This document shows positions 14,242 to 22,700 of a DNA stretch of 25,267 nucleotides, in pieces. The DNA is from Pseudonocardiales bacterium (GTDB taxonomy: Bacteria; Actinomycetota; Actinomycetes; Mycobacteriales; Jatrophihabitantaceae), in contig JAODNL010000509.1 of assembly GCA_025465405.1 (NCBI GenBank), positions 1 to 25,267 of the forward strand, in the 5' to 3' direction. The position numbers and the translations under genes were made by a program. The notes under the pieces are model-generated. The model worked only from the letters and a program-made list of their open reading frames with translations, searched no databases and was not told the DNA's origin. The first letter of the stretch is position 1; each line of letters begins with the position of its first letter.

Positions 14242-14578
14242 CTCCGTCCTCCATGTCCTTGAGTTGTTCCAACACGACATCCAGCCGGTCGAAGCGCTGC
14301 GTCCACGACTGCTCGTAGTCCTTCACCCAGTCGTGGATCGCCTTCAGCGGGCGACCGTTGAGCCGGTACATGCGCTGCCGACCTTCGTCGCGCACATCCA
14401 CCAGCCCCACTTCCCGCAGCACCCGCAGGTGCTTGGACACCAACGGCTGAGCGAGCTCCAGTCGCGCGACCAGGTCGTTCACCGGTCGCTCGCCGCCGGC
14501 GAGCAGATCCAGGATCTGCCGCCGGCGAGGCTCTGCGACCGCGTTGAACGCGTCTGCCGTTGTCGCTGCCCGAGCCAT
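14225..14578 (-). CDS. ArsR-family winged-helix repressor
   Basis: The 117-residue product has the ArsR HTH: DAFNAVAEPRRRQILDLLAG, PVNDLVARLELAQPLVSKHL, RVLREVGLVDVRDEGRQRMYRLN. There is no metal-binding ELCVCDL-type cysteine motif, so it is not an arsenic sensor; it belongs to the non-metal group paired with AHSA1 proteins. The C-terminal helix (HDWVKDYEQSWTQRFDRLD) is typical of that group. It has its own strong promoter with an overlapping dyad at 14585-14612 and is probably leaderless and autoregulated. It overlaps the downstream AHSA1 gene. Confidence 0.93.
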   Translation of the reverse strand: MARAATTADAFNAVAEPRRRQILDLLAGGERPVNDLVARLELAQPLVSKHLRVLREVGLVDVRDEGRQRMYRLNGRPLKAIHDWVKDYEQSWTQRFDRLDVVLEQLKDMEDGDGSDK

Positions 14579-14584
14579 GGGCGA

Positions 14585-14612
14585 ATCATATGTCCATATC
14601 GGAATATGTCAA
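14585..14612 (-). promoter_or_regulatory. Strong leaderless promoter of the ArsR gene with embedded dyad
   Basis: On the minus strand TTGACA (14612-14607), a 16-nt spacer and TATGAT (14590-14585) match the -35 and -10 consensus at 6/6 and 5/6. The predicted start is the A of the ATG at 14578, seven bases on. The spacer region holds CATAT-TCCG-ATATG and ATATG-GAC-ATAT type dyads, a plausible ArsR operator. It is AT-rich against a GC-rich background. Confidence 0.65.
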
Positions 14613-14658
14613 CGGTCCGGGATTCGCAGCTCACGCGTGCTTGGCTGCGGTTGTCTCG

Positions 14659-15309
14659 TCAGGGACGGATTCGCAGGCCCTGGACGATGAGGTCCAGCGT
14701 GGCCTCGATGACGGCGTCGCGCTGCTCGGCCGGCATGTCGGCGAGCGGGCCGAGCAGCAGGTTCGACAGCCCGTGCACCCCGGCCCAGGCGTGGGCGAAC
14801 GCGAACGGCCGGGTCTCGGGCGACAGCGCGCCCGTGGCCAGCATCTCGTCCAGCGCCTGGTCGAGCATCACTCCGGGCAGGACCGGATAGCTGGGATGGC
14901 GCTGCTCGGGCAGTTCGCACATGAACGCCAACGCGAACAGGCCCGGCTCGGCCAGAGCGAAGCGGATGTAGCCGCGCCCGGTCGCCTTCGTCCTCTGGAT
15001 GGCGTCCTGGCGGGCGTCTCCGGTGAGTTCGAGGCGGTCGACCTCGTCCAGCATCGAACGGCCCAGCCGGCTGCGGGACTCCTGGGCGACCACTTCCACC
15101 AGTGCCGGCAGGTCGTCGAAGTGCCGGTAGGCGGCGTTGGCCGACACCCCGACCCGTCGAGCGGCTTCGCGCAGCACGATCGCCGGCGGGCCGCCTTCGC
15201 GCGCCAGTTCGACCCCAGCACGGACAAGAGCGTTGCGCAGGTCGCCGTGGTGATAAGGGCGCGCCGCCGACCCGGCCGGAGTAGTTGTCACAGAAAACAA
15301 TGTTGACAT
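14659..15309 (-). CDS. TetR-family repressor (divergent from MMPL transporter)
   Basis: The 216-residue product has the opening PYHHGDLRNALVRAGVELA typical of many TetR proteins. The HTH is IVLREAARRVGVSANAAYRH followed by FDDLPALVEVVA, and a WHG-type C-terminal domain has AHAWAGVHGLSNLLLGPL. It very probably represses the divergent MMPL transporter. The ATG at 15309 lies inside the large inverted repeat 15300-15345, so either the operator overlaps the coding start or the true start is further in (a GTG at 15291 is possible). There is no Shine-Dalgarno at either. Its stop is 80 bp upstream of the ArsR gene on the same strand. Confidence 0.88.
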   Translation of the reverse strand: MSTLFSVTTTPAGSAARPYHHGDLRNALVRAGVELAREGGPPAIVLREAARRVGVSANAAYRHFDDLPALVEVVAQESRSRLGRSMLDEVDRLELTGDARQDAIQRTKATGRGYIRFALAEPGLFALAFMCELPEQRHPSYPVLPGVMLDQALDEMLATGALSPETRPFAFAHAWAGVHGLSNLLLGPLADMPAEQRDAVIEATLDLIVQGLRIRP

Positions 15310-15345
15310 CGTGAACTTCGTCTGGCAAGTTCACGATGTCAACAT
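15300..15345. promoter_or_regulatory. 46-bp perfect inverted repeat operator, 19-bp arms
   Basis: The arm at 15300-15318 is exactly the reverse complement of 15327-15345, with the 8-bp spacer CGTCTGGC. Each arm is itself an imperfect 15-bp palindrome of the form GTTnACnnnGTnAAC (15302-15316 and 15329-15343), the size of a TetR dimer site, and each arm contains TTGACA. It overlaps the TetR start codon and lies just upstream of the MMPL ribosome-binding site. Two TetR dimers could bind side by side. Confidence 0.8.
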
Positions 15346-15367
15346 CGCCTCGCCTGCTGGAGACGCC

Positions 15368-17602
15368 ATGTTCTACCGCCTCGGACTGACCGTCGCTGCC
15401 CGCGCCAAGCTGATCCTCGGGCTTGCCCTAGCGGCGGTGGCGATCTGCGCCGTGCTGGGCGTCGCCGTCTTCGGGCGGCTGCTCAGTAACGGCTTCGACG
15501 ATCCGTCCTCGGCCTCGAGCCAGGCCAAAGTGCTGCTCGATCAACACTTCGGCGGCGAGCCGGACATGATCTTCCTGGTGCACGCGCGCACCGGCACCGT
15601 CGACGGTTCGGCGCCGGCAGCCGCGGGCACCGAGCTGGCCGGGCGGCTGCGCTCGGATCACCGGCTGACGGGCGTCACGTCCTACTGGACCGCGCACTCG
15701 GCGGGACTTCGCTCCAAGGACGGGACGTACGCGCTGATACTCAGCAAGGTCGTCGGTGACGACAAGGCGGCCGCGTCCAACGCGAAGGCGCTGCTGAGCG
15801 CGTACCACCATGTCGACAACTCCGCGGTCACCGTGCGGATCGGCGGGGCGCAAGGTACCGACGTCGGCGGCCAGGTCACCAAGGATCTCGCGGTGGCCGA
15901 GGCGATCGCGGTGCCGATCACGACGATCCTGCTGCTCATCGCGTTTGGCAGCGTGGTGTCAGCCCTGCTGCCGGTGGGCGTCGCGGTGGTTGCGATCTTC
16001 GGCACGTTCGCAGAACTGAACCTGCTCACCCACGTCACCAGCGTCAGCACGTTCGCGATCAACCTGACCACCGCTCTGGGTCTTGGACTCGGCATCGACT
16101 ACGCGTTGCTGATGGTCAGTCGGTTCCGTGAAGAGCTTGCCCGCGGCGTGGGCGTGCCAGAGGCGGTCGCCCGTACCACCGCGACCGCGGGGCGCACCAT
16201 CGCCTTCTCGGCGCTGACGGTGGCCGCCGCGCTGTCGGCTCTGCTCGTGTTCCCCGTGTACTTCCTGAAGTCCTTCGCCTATGCCGGTGTCGGGGTGACG
16301 CTGTTGTCGGCGGTGAGCGCGCTCGTCGTGCTCCCCGCGCTGCTCGCGGTACTCGGGCACCGCGTCAACGCCGGGCGGGTCCGCGGTCTCAAGGCCGTCC
16401 GCAGCGTCGAATCGCCGTTCTGGGGACGCCTTGCGACTCGGGTCATGCGCCGACCCGCGCTGGCGGCGATTCCCGTCATCGCGGTACTGCTGCTGATGGC
16501 GACGCCACTGCTCAAGGTCACCTTCGCCACGCCGGACGAGCGCGTCCTGCCCACCAGTGCACCGGCCCACCAGGTCGGCGACATCCTGCGCGCCGACTTC
16601 GCCACGGCCCCGGCAGTGATCGACGTCGTGGTGAAGCGAAGCGCCGGCGAGCCAGCCATCGCGTCGTACGCACGGCAGCTCAGCGCCCTGGCCGGCGTGC
16701 AGCGCGCCGACAGCTCGGCCGGGAGCTTCGCCGCGGGACGCGCGACCGCGCCTGGCACGAATCCGGCCTCGATGTCAGCTGCCGGGCTGCAGCGGATCAG
16801 CCTGAACAGCGGCCTCGACACGTCCTCGAGCCAGGCCCAGACGCTCGTCCGGCAGGTGCGGGCGGTGGCCGGCCCCGCCGGCGCGACCGTCCTGGTCGGC
16901 GGCACGACCGCCGTGCTGATCGACTCCAAGCACGCGATCAGTTCCCACCTGTTCGAGGCGGCCGTGATCATCGTCGTGACCACGTTCCTGCTGCTGTTCC
17001 TGTTCACCGGCAGCGTCGTGCAGCCTCTGCGAGCGTTGCTCGGCAACGCCTTGACGCTGGGCGCCACCCTCGGGGCAATGGTGTGGATCTTCCAGGAAGG
17101 GCACCTGTCGTCCCTGCTCGGGTTCACGCCTACGCCGACCAACACCTCGATGCCGGTGTTGCTGTTCTGCATCGCGTTCGGACTGTCAATGGACTACGAG
17201 GTCTTCCTGATGAGCCGGATCAAGGAGCTGCGCGACTCCGGCGCGTCCACGCCCGATGCGGTTGTCCACGGCTTGGCGCGAACCGGCCGGATCGTCTCGA
17301 CCGCGGCGGCCGTGCTGGCCGTGAGCTTCTTCGCCTTCGGCACCAGCAAGGTCAGCTTCATCCAGTTCTTCGGACTCGGCACCGGGCTCGCCATCCTGAT
17401 CGATGCCACCCTCGTCCGCGGCGTGCTCGTCCCGGCCTTCATGCGCGCGTTCGGCGAGCGGAGCTGGTACGCACCGTCCGCGATGCGCCGCCTGCACGAC
17501 CGCATCGGCATCTCAGAAGCCGACGTGCTCACGACCTCAGCAATCTCCCATCGTGATCATCTCGCGCCTGATGTGCGTTTCCGGCTGGATTCGCGCACCT
17601 GA
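15368..17602 (+). CDS. MMPL/RND-family transporter
   Basis: The 744-residue product has the duplicated RND layout: TM1 near residues 13-35, an extracytoplasmic domain (about 40-170), a TM bundle (about 175-335), a second soluble domain (about 385-525) and a second bundle (about 530-695). Both proton-relay motifs are present: GLGIDYALLMVSRFREE (Asp244-Tyr245) and GLSMDYEVFLMSR (Asp609-Tyr610), as in MmpL3 and relatives. It exports an unknown lipid or drug. The ATG at 15368 has TGGAG seven bases upstream; an in-frame GTG at 15311 lies inside the operator and is rejected. It is controlled by the divergent TetR gene. Its last 46 bp overlap the convergent DMT gene. Confidence 0.93.
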   Translation: MFYRLGLTVAARAKLILGLALAAVAICAVLGVAVFGRLLSNGFDDPSSASSQAKVLLDQHFGGEPDMIFLVHARTGTVDGSAPAAAGTELAGRLRSDHRLTGVTSYWTAHSAGLRSKDGTYALILSKVVGDDKAAASNAKALLSAYHHVDNSAVTVRIGGAQGTDVGGQVTKDLAVAEAIAVPITTILLLIAFGSVVSALLPVGVAVVAIFGTFAELNLLTHVTSVSTFAINLTTALGLGLGIDYALLMVSRFREELARGVGVPEAVARTTATAGRTIAFSALTVAAALSALLVFPVYFLKSFAYAGVGVTLLSAVSALVVLPALLAVLGHRVNAGRVRGLKAVRSVESPFWGRLATRVMRRPALAAIPVIAVLLLMATPLLKVTFATPDERVLPTSAPAHQVGDILRADFATAPAVIDVVVKRSAGEPAIASYARQLSALAGVQRADSSAGSFAAGRATAPGTNPASMSAAGLQRISLNSGLDTSSSQAQTLVRQVRAVAGPAGATVLVGGTTAVLIDSKHAISSHLFEAAVIIVVTTFLLLFLFTGSVVQPLRALLGNALTLGATLGAMVWIFQEGHLSSLLGFTPTPTNTSMPVLLFCIAFGLSMDYEVFLMSRIKELRDSGASTPDAVVHGLARTGRIVSTAAAVLAVSFFAFGTSKVSFIQFFGLGTGLAILIDATLVRGVLVPAFMRAFGERSWYAPSAMRRLHDRIGISEADVLTTSAISHRDHLAPDVRFRLDSRT

Positions 17603-17616
17603 CGCGAAATGATCAC
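17553..17616. terminator. Possible bidirectional stem-loop in the convergent overlap
   Basis: GTGATCATCTCGCG (17553-17566) pairs with CGCGAAATGATCAC (17603-17616) over 14 positions with one mismatch, enclosing a 36-nt loop with an inner GTGCG/CGCAC pair. It spans the stop codons of both convergent genes. It could end both transcripts; there is no U-tract. Confidence 0.4.
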
Positions 17617-18504
17617 ACGCGTTCGTTCTTTGCCCTTGTCGCGAGCGGCGGACAGCGCGGGCGAGCGGCCGATCGCGGCCACGCCCGCGAGCATTCCGAT
17701 CAGGCAGAGGATCTCGACAGCCAGCGCGACCGGACTGCTGGAAAGACGATCGCCCAGCAGGCCGACGCCGAGCGCGACACCGCAGATCGGCTGGGCGGCG
17801 GCTGTCGGCGGCAGCGCGTGGTCGAGACGGGCGGTCCGGAATGCGCTCTGCGACAGCAGCACTCCGGCGGTCGCCGCGGCGAGCACAAGGTAGGGCCACA
17901 CGGTCGTGATCAGCGCGGCAAAGTTCCTCTCCTGCACGACGACGATCGCCGCTCTGGTCGCGACGTCCTGCAAGCCGTACATCACGCCGCTGGCCGTGGC
18001 GAGCAGCACCGACTGCGGCACCGTTCCAGCGGTCTTCCCGAGCGCCTTGCCGAGCCCGACCAGCGCCGCGGCGACTGCCGCGGTCAGACCGGTGGCCATC
18101 GCGATGCTCGGCCACCCGGGATCACTGTGCAGATCAGGTCTCGGATTCCCAACGGCCAGAAACGCCGCGAGCGCGGCGCACAACATCGCCGAGCCGGCAA
18201 TCTCTTGCCATCGCAGCGGTTGTCGCGCAAGGTACGCGGAGATCGCGAATGCGAACAGCAGGCAGGTCACGAGCAGCGGCTCGACCAACGTGACGGCTGC
18301 GAGCTGCAGCGCCCACGCACCCAGCGTCTGACCAGCGGCCATCGCCCCGATCCCGAGCCACCACCTCGGTGAGCCGATCAATTGCCGTAGCACGCGCCAG
18401 GACATCAGCTGCGCCGATTGGGAGGAGGCGGCGGCGACGCGTTGCTGCAGCACCCATCCCAGACCAAGGAACATGGCGGCAGTGATCCCGACGACGAACA
18501 CCAC
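17557..18504 (-). CDS. DMT-superfamily (EamA/NIPA-like) membrane protein
   Basis: The 315-residue product has about nine or ten hydrophobic helices, starting VFVVGITAAMFLGLGWVLQQ. It includes RVAAASSQSAQLMSWRVLRQ, WWLGIGAMAAGQTLGAWALQ and VTLVEPLLVTCLLFAFAISA, a pattern of the DMT transporter family seen in many actinobacteria as 'DMT family transporter'. The substrate is unknown. The C-terminal tail is basic (KERTRVIISRQVRESSRKRT) and cytoplasmic by the positive-inside rule. The GTG at 18504 has GGTGAG about seven bases upstream; a second GTG follows immediately. The tail overlaps the MMPL gene by 46 bp. Confidence 0.82.
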   Translation of the reverse strand: MVFVVGITAAMFLGLGWVLQQRVAAASSQSAQLMSWRVLRQLIGSPRWWLGIGAMAAGQTLGAWALQLAAVTLVEPLLVTCLLFAFAISAYLARQPLRWQEIAGSAMLCAALAAFLAVGNPRPDLHSDPGWPSIAMATGLTAAVAAALVGLGKALGKTAGTVPQSVLLATASGVMYGLQDVATRAAIVVVQERNFAALITTVWPYLVLAAATAGVLLSQSAFRTARLDHALPPTAAAQPICGVALGVGLLGDRLSSSPVALAVEILCLIGMLAGVAAIGRSPALSAARDKGKERTRVIISRQVRESSRKRTSGAR

Positions 18505-18558
18505 GGCCGCTCACCTCACCCCGCGCAGGTACATGCCAGGAATACCCAGCAGGCAGCC

Positions 18559-18597
18559 CAGCCACACCAGGTTTGAAATGGGCAGATTGTGTGGCTG
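18559..18597. repeat. 9-bp inverted repeat CAGCCACAC / GTGTGGCTG in the divergent gap
   Basis: Perfect 9-bp arms (18559-18567 and 18589-18597) enclose a 21-nt, AT-richer loop. They lie in the 172-bp gap (18505-18676) between the DMT gene and the VOC gene. This could be an operator or a leader hairpin. A TAGGGT at 18619-18624 is a weak -10 candidate for the VOC gene. Confidence 0.5.
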
Positions 18598-18676
18598 TTT
18601 GCGAAGGTGAGGTCGACGTAGGGTGAGGGCGTCAAACGTTCCTCCACAGGACCGGTGAACAGGTCGGGAGGCACTG

Positions 18677-19075
18677 GTGAGGACGGGCTCGATTACGTTC
18701 GTAGAGATCCCGGTGCGAGATCTGAACCACGCCGCCGATTTCTATGCCGGCGTGTTCGGCTGGTCCTTCGAACATGACGACGTGGCCACATCCTGGTTCT
18801 TCACCACTCCAGGTGGCGGGCCGATGGGAGCCATCACGACCGACCGGCCCGCGGCACGAGATGGCCTGCGGATCGCTGTCGCTGTGGATGATGTTTCGGC
18901 CGCCACTCGTCGGGCCATCGCGTTGGGCGGCGGCACTGCCGAGACCGATCGTTCGCTCAGTTCGGATGTCGGCGAGTTCCGGCTTCTGATCGATCCGGAC
19001 GGCAACCGCTTCGTGGTCTTCCACGGCACTCTCGGTCGCAGCGACACAGGACAACCGAGGTCGGGCACACGGTAA
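18677..19075 (+). CDS. VOC-family (glyoxalase/bleomycin-resistance-fold) protein
   Basis: The 132-residue single-domain product starts SITFVEIPVRDLNHAADFYA and continues GVFGWSF, TTPGGGPMGAI, VAVDDVSAATRRAIALGGG and LLIDPDGNRFVVFHG, the beta-alpha-beta-beta-beta pattern of VOC proteins. Metal ligands cannot be assigned safely (Glu10 and a C-terminal position are possible). No substrate is implied. The GTG at 18677 has GGGAGG five bases upstream, a decisive start signal. It converges on the small HTH gene with a 3-bp gap. GC content here is somewhat lower than in the transporter genes to the left. Confidence 0.9.
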   Translation: MRTGSITFVEIPVRDLNHAADFYAGVFGWSFEHDDVATSWFFTTPGGGPMGAITTDRPAARDGLRIAVAVDDVSAATRRAIALGGGTAETDRSLSSDVGEFRLLIDPDGNRFVVFHGTLGRSDTGQPRSGTR

Positions 19076-19078
19076 TCA

Positions 19079-19606
19079 TCAACGTGGGGAACGGATCTGC
19101 CGGGTGAGGGCGTAGATAAGTTCGCTGGCGAGGTAACAGTCGCGGCCGGCTTCGTCGGTTGCTCTGCTCGGCAGCATCCCGTCGGCGATCCAACTGTCGA
19201 CGGTGTCCGGGCTCAGGTCGGTGAGTTCAGCGAACACGTCAGCGGCGATCCATCCGTCGCTGCTGCCTCGGTTTCGAACGGACCCCACACTGATTCCGAG
19301 ACCTTCGGCCAATCTTGCCGGCGTGTATCCGGCATGGCGGGCTCCGCCGAGTAGTGACCGGGTTAGGCGGAAGGCTGGGATGCGAGAGTCGCCCGTGGCG
19401 GTTCGTTCGGCCTCGTGCGCCCGGTGCAGCGCGATGATGAGCCATGCCGGCAGTAGCGGTGCTACCGCTCCGGACCGCGGCACCCGGGCTCCGCTGCTGG
19501 CCGGGTACGGAAGTTCATGGCTCGGCGGATTGGTCATGTGAGGTTCCCACGCGTGGAGCATTGTCGGCTCGGTGTTCGAGTTCGGTCGCGGTGCAGGATG
19601 AGACAT
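19079..19606 (-). CDS. Small DNA-binding protein with two helix-turn-helix segments
   Basis: The 175-residue product is not recognised as a named family. A proline-rich N-terminus (about residues 1-50) precedes a helical part. Two HTH-like segments follow: ARLAEGLGISVGSVRNRG (about 98-115) and a MerR/excisionase-like one, ADVFAELTDLSPDTVDSWIA then DGMLPS (about 122-147), with a wing DEAGRDCYLASELIYAL. It could be a transcription factor or an accessory DNA-binding protein. The ATG at 19606 is preceded by AGGAGGT at ideal spacing, and that site lies in a 6-bp hairpin. It is the next gene downstream of the giant surface protein on the same strand, beyond a terminator-like stem, so it might regulate that gene; this is inference only. 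Confidence 0.7.
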   Translation of the reverse strand: MSHPAPRPNSNTEPTMLHAWEPHMTNPPSHELPYPASSGARVPRSGAVAPLLPAWLIIALHRAHEAERTATGDSRIPAFRLTRSLLGGARHAGYTPARLAEGLGISVGSVRNRGSSDGWIAADVFAELTDLSPDTVDSWIADGMLPSRATDEAGRDCYLASELIYALTRQIRSPR

Positions 19607-19610
19607 CGAC

Positions 19611-19626
19611 GACCTCCTGTGAGGTC
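19611..19626 (-). promoter_or_regulatory. Hairpin covering the Shine-Dalgarno of the small HTH gene
   Basis: In the minus-strand RNA GACCTC-ACAG-GAGGTC forms a 6-bp stem with a 4-nt loop, and its 3' arm is the AGGAGGT ribosome-binding site of the gene starting at 19606. This could mask translation until opened, or the DNA dyad could be a protein site. Confidence 0.5.
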
Positions 19627-19648
19627 TCTTTCATTCGCTGTAGCCGAG

Positions 19649-19683
19649 CTGCCCCACCCGACCGGGGTGGCCGGATGGGGCAG
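19649..19683 (-). terminator. Strong GC-rich stem-loop after the giant surface-protein gene
   Basis: CTGCCCCA (19649-19656) pairs with TGGGGCAG (19676-19683), and the inner CCG/CGG and CC/GG pairs extend it around a GGGGT loop. The two internal mismatches (C/A) on the plus strand become G.U pairs in minus-strand RNA. The stem is therefore continuous, about 15 pairs, only in the direction of the gene ending at 19703. There is no U-tract, as is usual in actinobacteria. Confidence 0.65.
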
Positions 19684-19702
19684 ACCAGGGTGGTTCCGGA
19701 CG

Positions 19703-22700
19703 TCAGTTGGTGCGGCGTCGGCGCCGGATTCCAGCCATCGAGAGCAGTGCGCCGGCTCCCACGAGCAGGGTTGCGAGGATCAGCTGGGCCTGGGTGTCAT
19801 TGCCCGTCGACGCGAGCGGTGGCGGCGCCGGCGATGGTGGTGGCACGGGATTCGCGGTGCACAGCGGATCGGTCGAAACGCACTCGGATGCGATTCCGTG
19901 GCCGGTGGGGTCGAGGAAGTTGCCGAGCTTGTGGTCACCCTGTTGGTCGTAGGCCTTCACCTTGACCTGGTACACCACGGTGACGGTCTGCCCGCCCGGC
20001 AGACTGCCAGTGATCCTGAACGCGCCGCTCGTGACCGCCGAGGCGCTCAGCACACTGCTCGATGCCTTCGGATCTGCGACGAGGGTGGCGTCGTCGAGCA
20101 CACCGGCCAGGTGGTCGGTGTAGTCCACGGTCACCGCGCCCTTGCCCACGTTGGTGAACGTCAGCGTGTAAGTCAGGGTGTCGCCGGCCTGCACGTCGCT
20201 GAAGCTCTTCGGATCCACGGTCTTGGTCACCGCGAGCAAGCCGACCGGGTTGCTCGTGCACGTCGGAAGCTGCGGATCGGTCGGCAGACAGTTCGGTGAC
20301 GTCGGTGGCGGGTCGGTCGGCTTCATCAGGAAGTTCGCCAGGATCGAATCACCGAGCTTGTTCGCGGCGTGGACCTTGAGCGTGTAGGTGATCGTCACCG
20401 TCTGCCCGGGTGCGAGCGTGCCGGTGATCGTGGTCCGGTGGTTCGGTCCGAAGGAGGTCACCGACAGTGCCGGGTTCGACGAAGCGGGCTGGCTGGTCAC
20501 TGACGCGTCGTCGATCGCCTGGGTGATGTCGTCGACCGTGTTCACGGTGCCGTCGGCCTTGCCCTTGTTGGTGAAGTGCAGCGTGTAGGTCAGGCTCTGC
20601 CCGGGCACGACCGGTGTGCCGGAGGTCGGGTTGACCGACTTCCAGCTACTGATGTCCGGCATGGGGTTGGTCGTGCACAGTGTGTCGGTCGGTTGACACA
20701 CGGTCGGGGGTGTACCGCCCTTCGGGACAAGGAAGTTGTTGGCCACGTCGTTGCCGCGCTGCCCGTCCGGCTTGATCGTCACTTGATAGGTCACCGTGTA
20801 GGTGGCACCCATAGGCACCGTTCCGGTCACGTCGAACTGGCCGTTGGCGACGGCGCTCGCGGTCAGGTCGGCGTTGGAGGCGCTCGGCTGCGTCGTCACG
20901 GTGGCGTCGTCGAGCACGTCGGTCAGGTGGTCGATGTAGTCGATGGATCCCGTGGCCTGGCCGATGTTGTGGAACGTCAACGTGTAGGCGAGCACGTCAC
21001 CGCCGTGCACCGTCGTCGTCGACGCTGGGTCGACCGTCTTGGTGGGCACGATCTCCGGGACGGGGTTGTGGGTGCACAGCGGATCGTCGACCGAACAGTG
21101 CGCGGGCGGTGTCGTCCCGGTGGGGACGAGGAAGTTGTCCAGCAGGTTGTCCCCGCGCTGTCCGTCCGGCTTCACCGTCACCTGGTAGGTGACCGTGTAG
21201 ATCGTGGTGCCCGGCACGACGCCGCTGACCTGGAACTGGCCGTTCACGATCCGGCCCACGGTCAGCGCCGCGTTCGACGCGGTCGGACCGCTGACCAGCG
21301 TGGCGTCGTCGAGCACCTTGGACAGGTCGTCGGTGTAGGTGACGTCGCCCGCCCCCTGGCCCCGGTTGTCGAATGTGAGCGTGTAGGTCAGGGCCTGACC
21401 CGCGACCACCGTCGACCCGTTGGCCGGGGACACCGACTTGCTGGGAAGGATGTCGGCCGCCGGCACCGAGACCGTCCTGCAGTTCGGGTCCTGGCCCTGC
21501 TTGGGTACACACGCGGTGTTGGTCATCACCGTGCTACCAGCACCGGTGTAGGTCACCGAGTACGTGATCGTCGCCGTGGCATTCATCGCCAGCGCACCGG
21601 ACCACGTCAGCTGGTTCCCCGACACGATCACCGTGCCGGTACTCGCGGCCGCATCAGCGTTGTAGGTGGCGTCATCGAGTACGTCGGTCAGGTCGTCGGT
21701 CATCGACGCCGGGTTGGCGGCGGTGTAGTCCGTCCCGCCGTCGTTGGTCACCGTCACCGTGTAGGACACGGTGTCACCCGGTGCCGGGCGGGCCGTGGTC
21801 GACGCGGTCTTCACGATGCTCAGGTGCGGAATCGGGTGGACCACGCAGGTCGGGTCCGTCACGCACGGCCCGGGCAGCGGCGGGGGCGGCGGTGTCGGAC
21901 CAGTCGGTGCGACGAAGTTCAACGCGCTGTGGTTGCCCTGCTGCGCGTACGGCTTGATCGTGATCTGGTAGGTCACGGTGTACGTCGCGCCGACCGGCAC
22001 CGTGCCGGTGATCGCGAACTGGCCGTTGCCGATCGGACCTACCGTCAGCGCCGCGTTCGACACCACGGGAGCGCTCGTCACGGTCGCGTCATCCAGCACG
22101 TCGGTCAGGTAGTCCGTTTGAGCCACCGATCCGGTCGCCGCGCCGATGTTCTGGAAGCTCAGCGTGTACGTGACCACGTCGCCGGCATACACCGGTGCGC
22201 CGTCGGCCGGGCTGGAGCTCTTCGTGACGACGATCTCCGGTGCCTTGTGCTCGGTGCACAGCGGATCACCCACGACGCAGACAGTCGGCGGGGTGGTGCC
22301 GGTCGGGAAGACGAAGTTGTCAAGCACGTTGTCGCCGCGCTGCCCGTCCGGGTTGACCGTCACCTGATAGGTCACCGTGTAAGTCGTGTTCCCCGGTACC
22401 GCACCGGTCACCGTGAACTGGCCGCCACTGACCGCGCTCGCGGTCAGAGCCGAGTTCGACGCGGTCGGGGCACTGGTGACCGTCGCGTCGTCCAGCACCT
22501 TGGTCAGGTCATCGGTGTAGTCGACTGCCGCGGTTCCCTTACCGGTGTTGGCAAAGGTCAGCGTGTAGGTGATCACCTGACCTGCCGTCACCGTCGACCC
22601 GTCGGCGGGGTTCGACGACTTGGACACGTGCAGGTCCGAAATCGGGACGTCGGCCAGACACGCCGGATCCGTCGATCCCGGCGGGCAGTTCGACGGGTTC

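Noticed and set aside
15311..15367. Earlier in-frame GTG start for the MMPL transporter
   Set aside because: It lies inside the inverted repeat, has no Shine-Dalgarno and adds non-family residues; the ATG at 15368 has TGGAG at good spacing.
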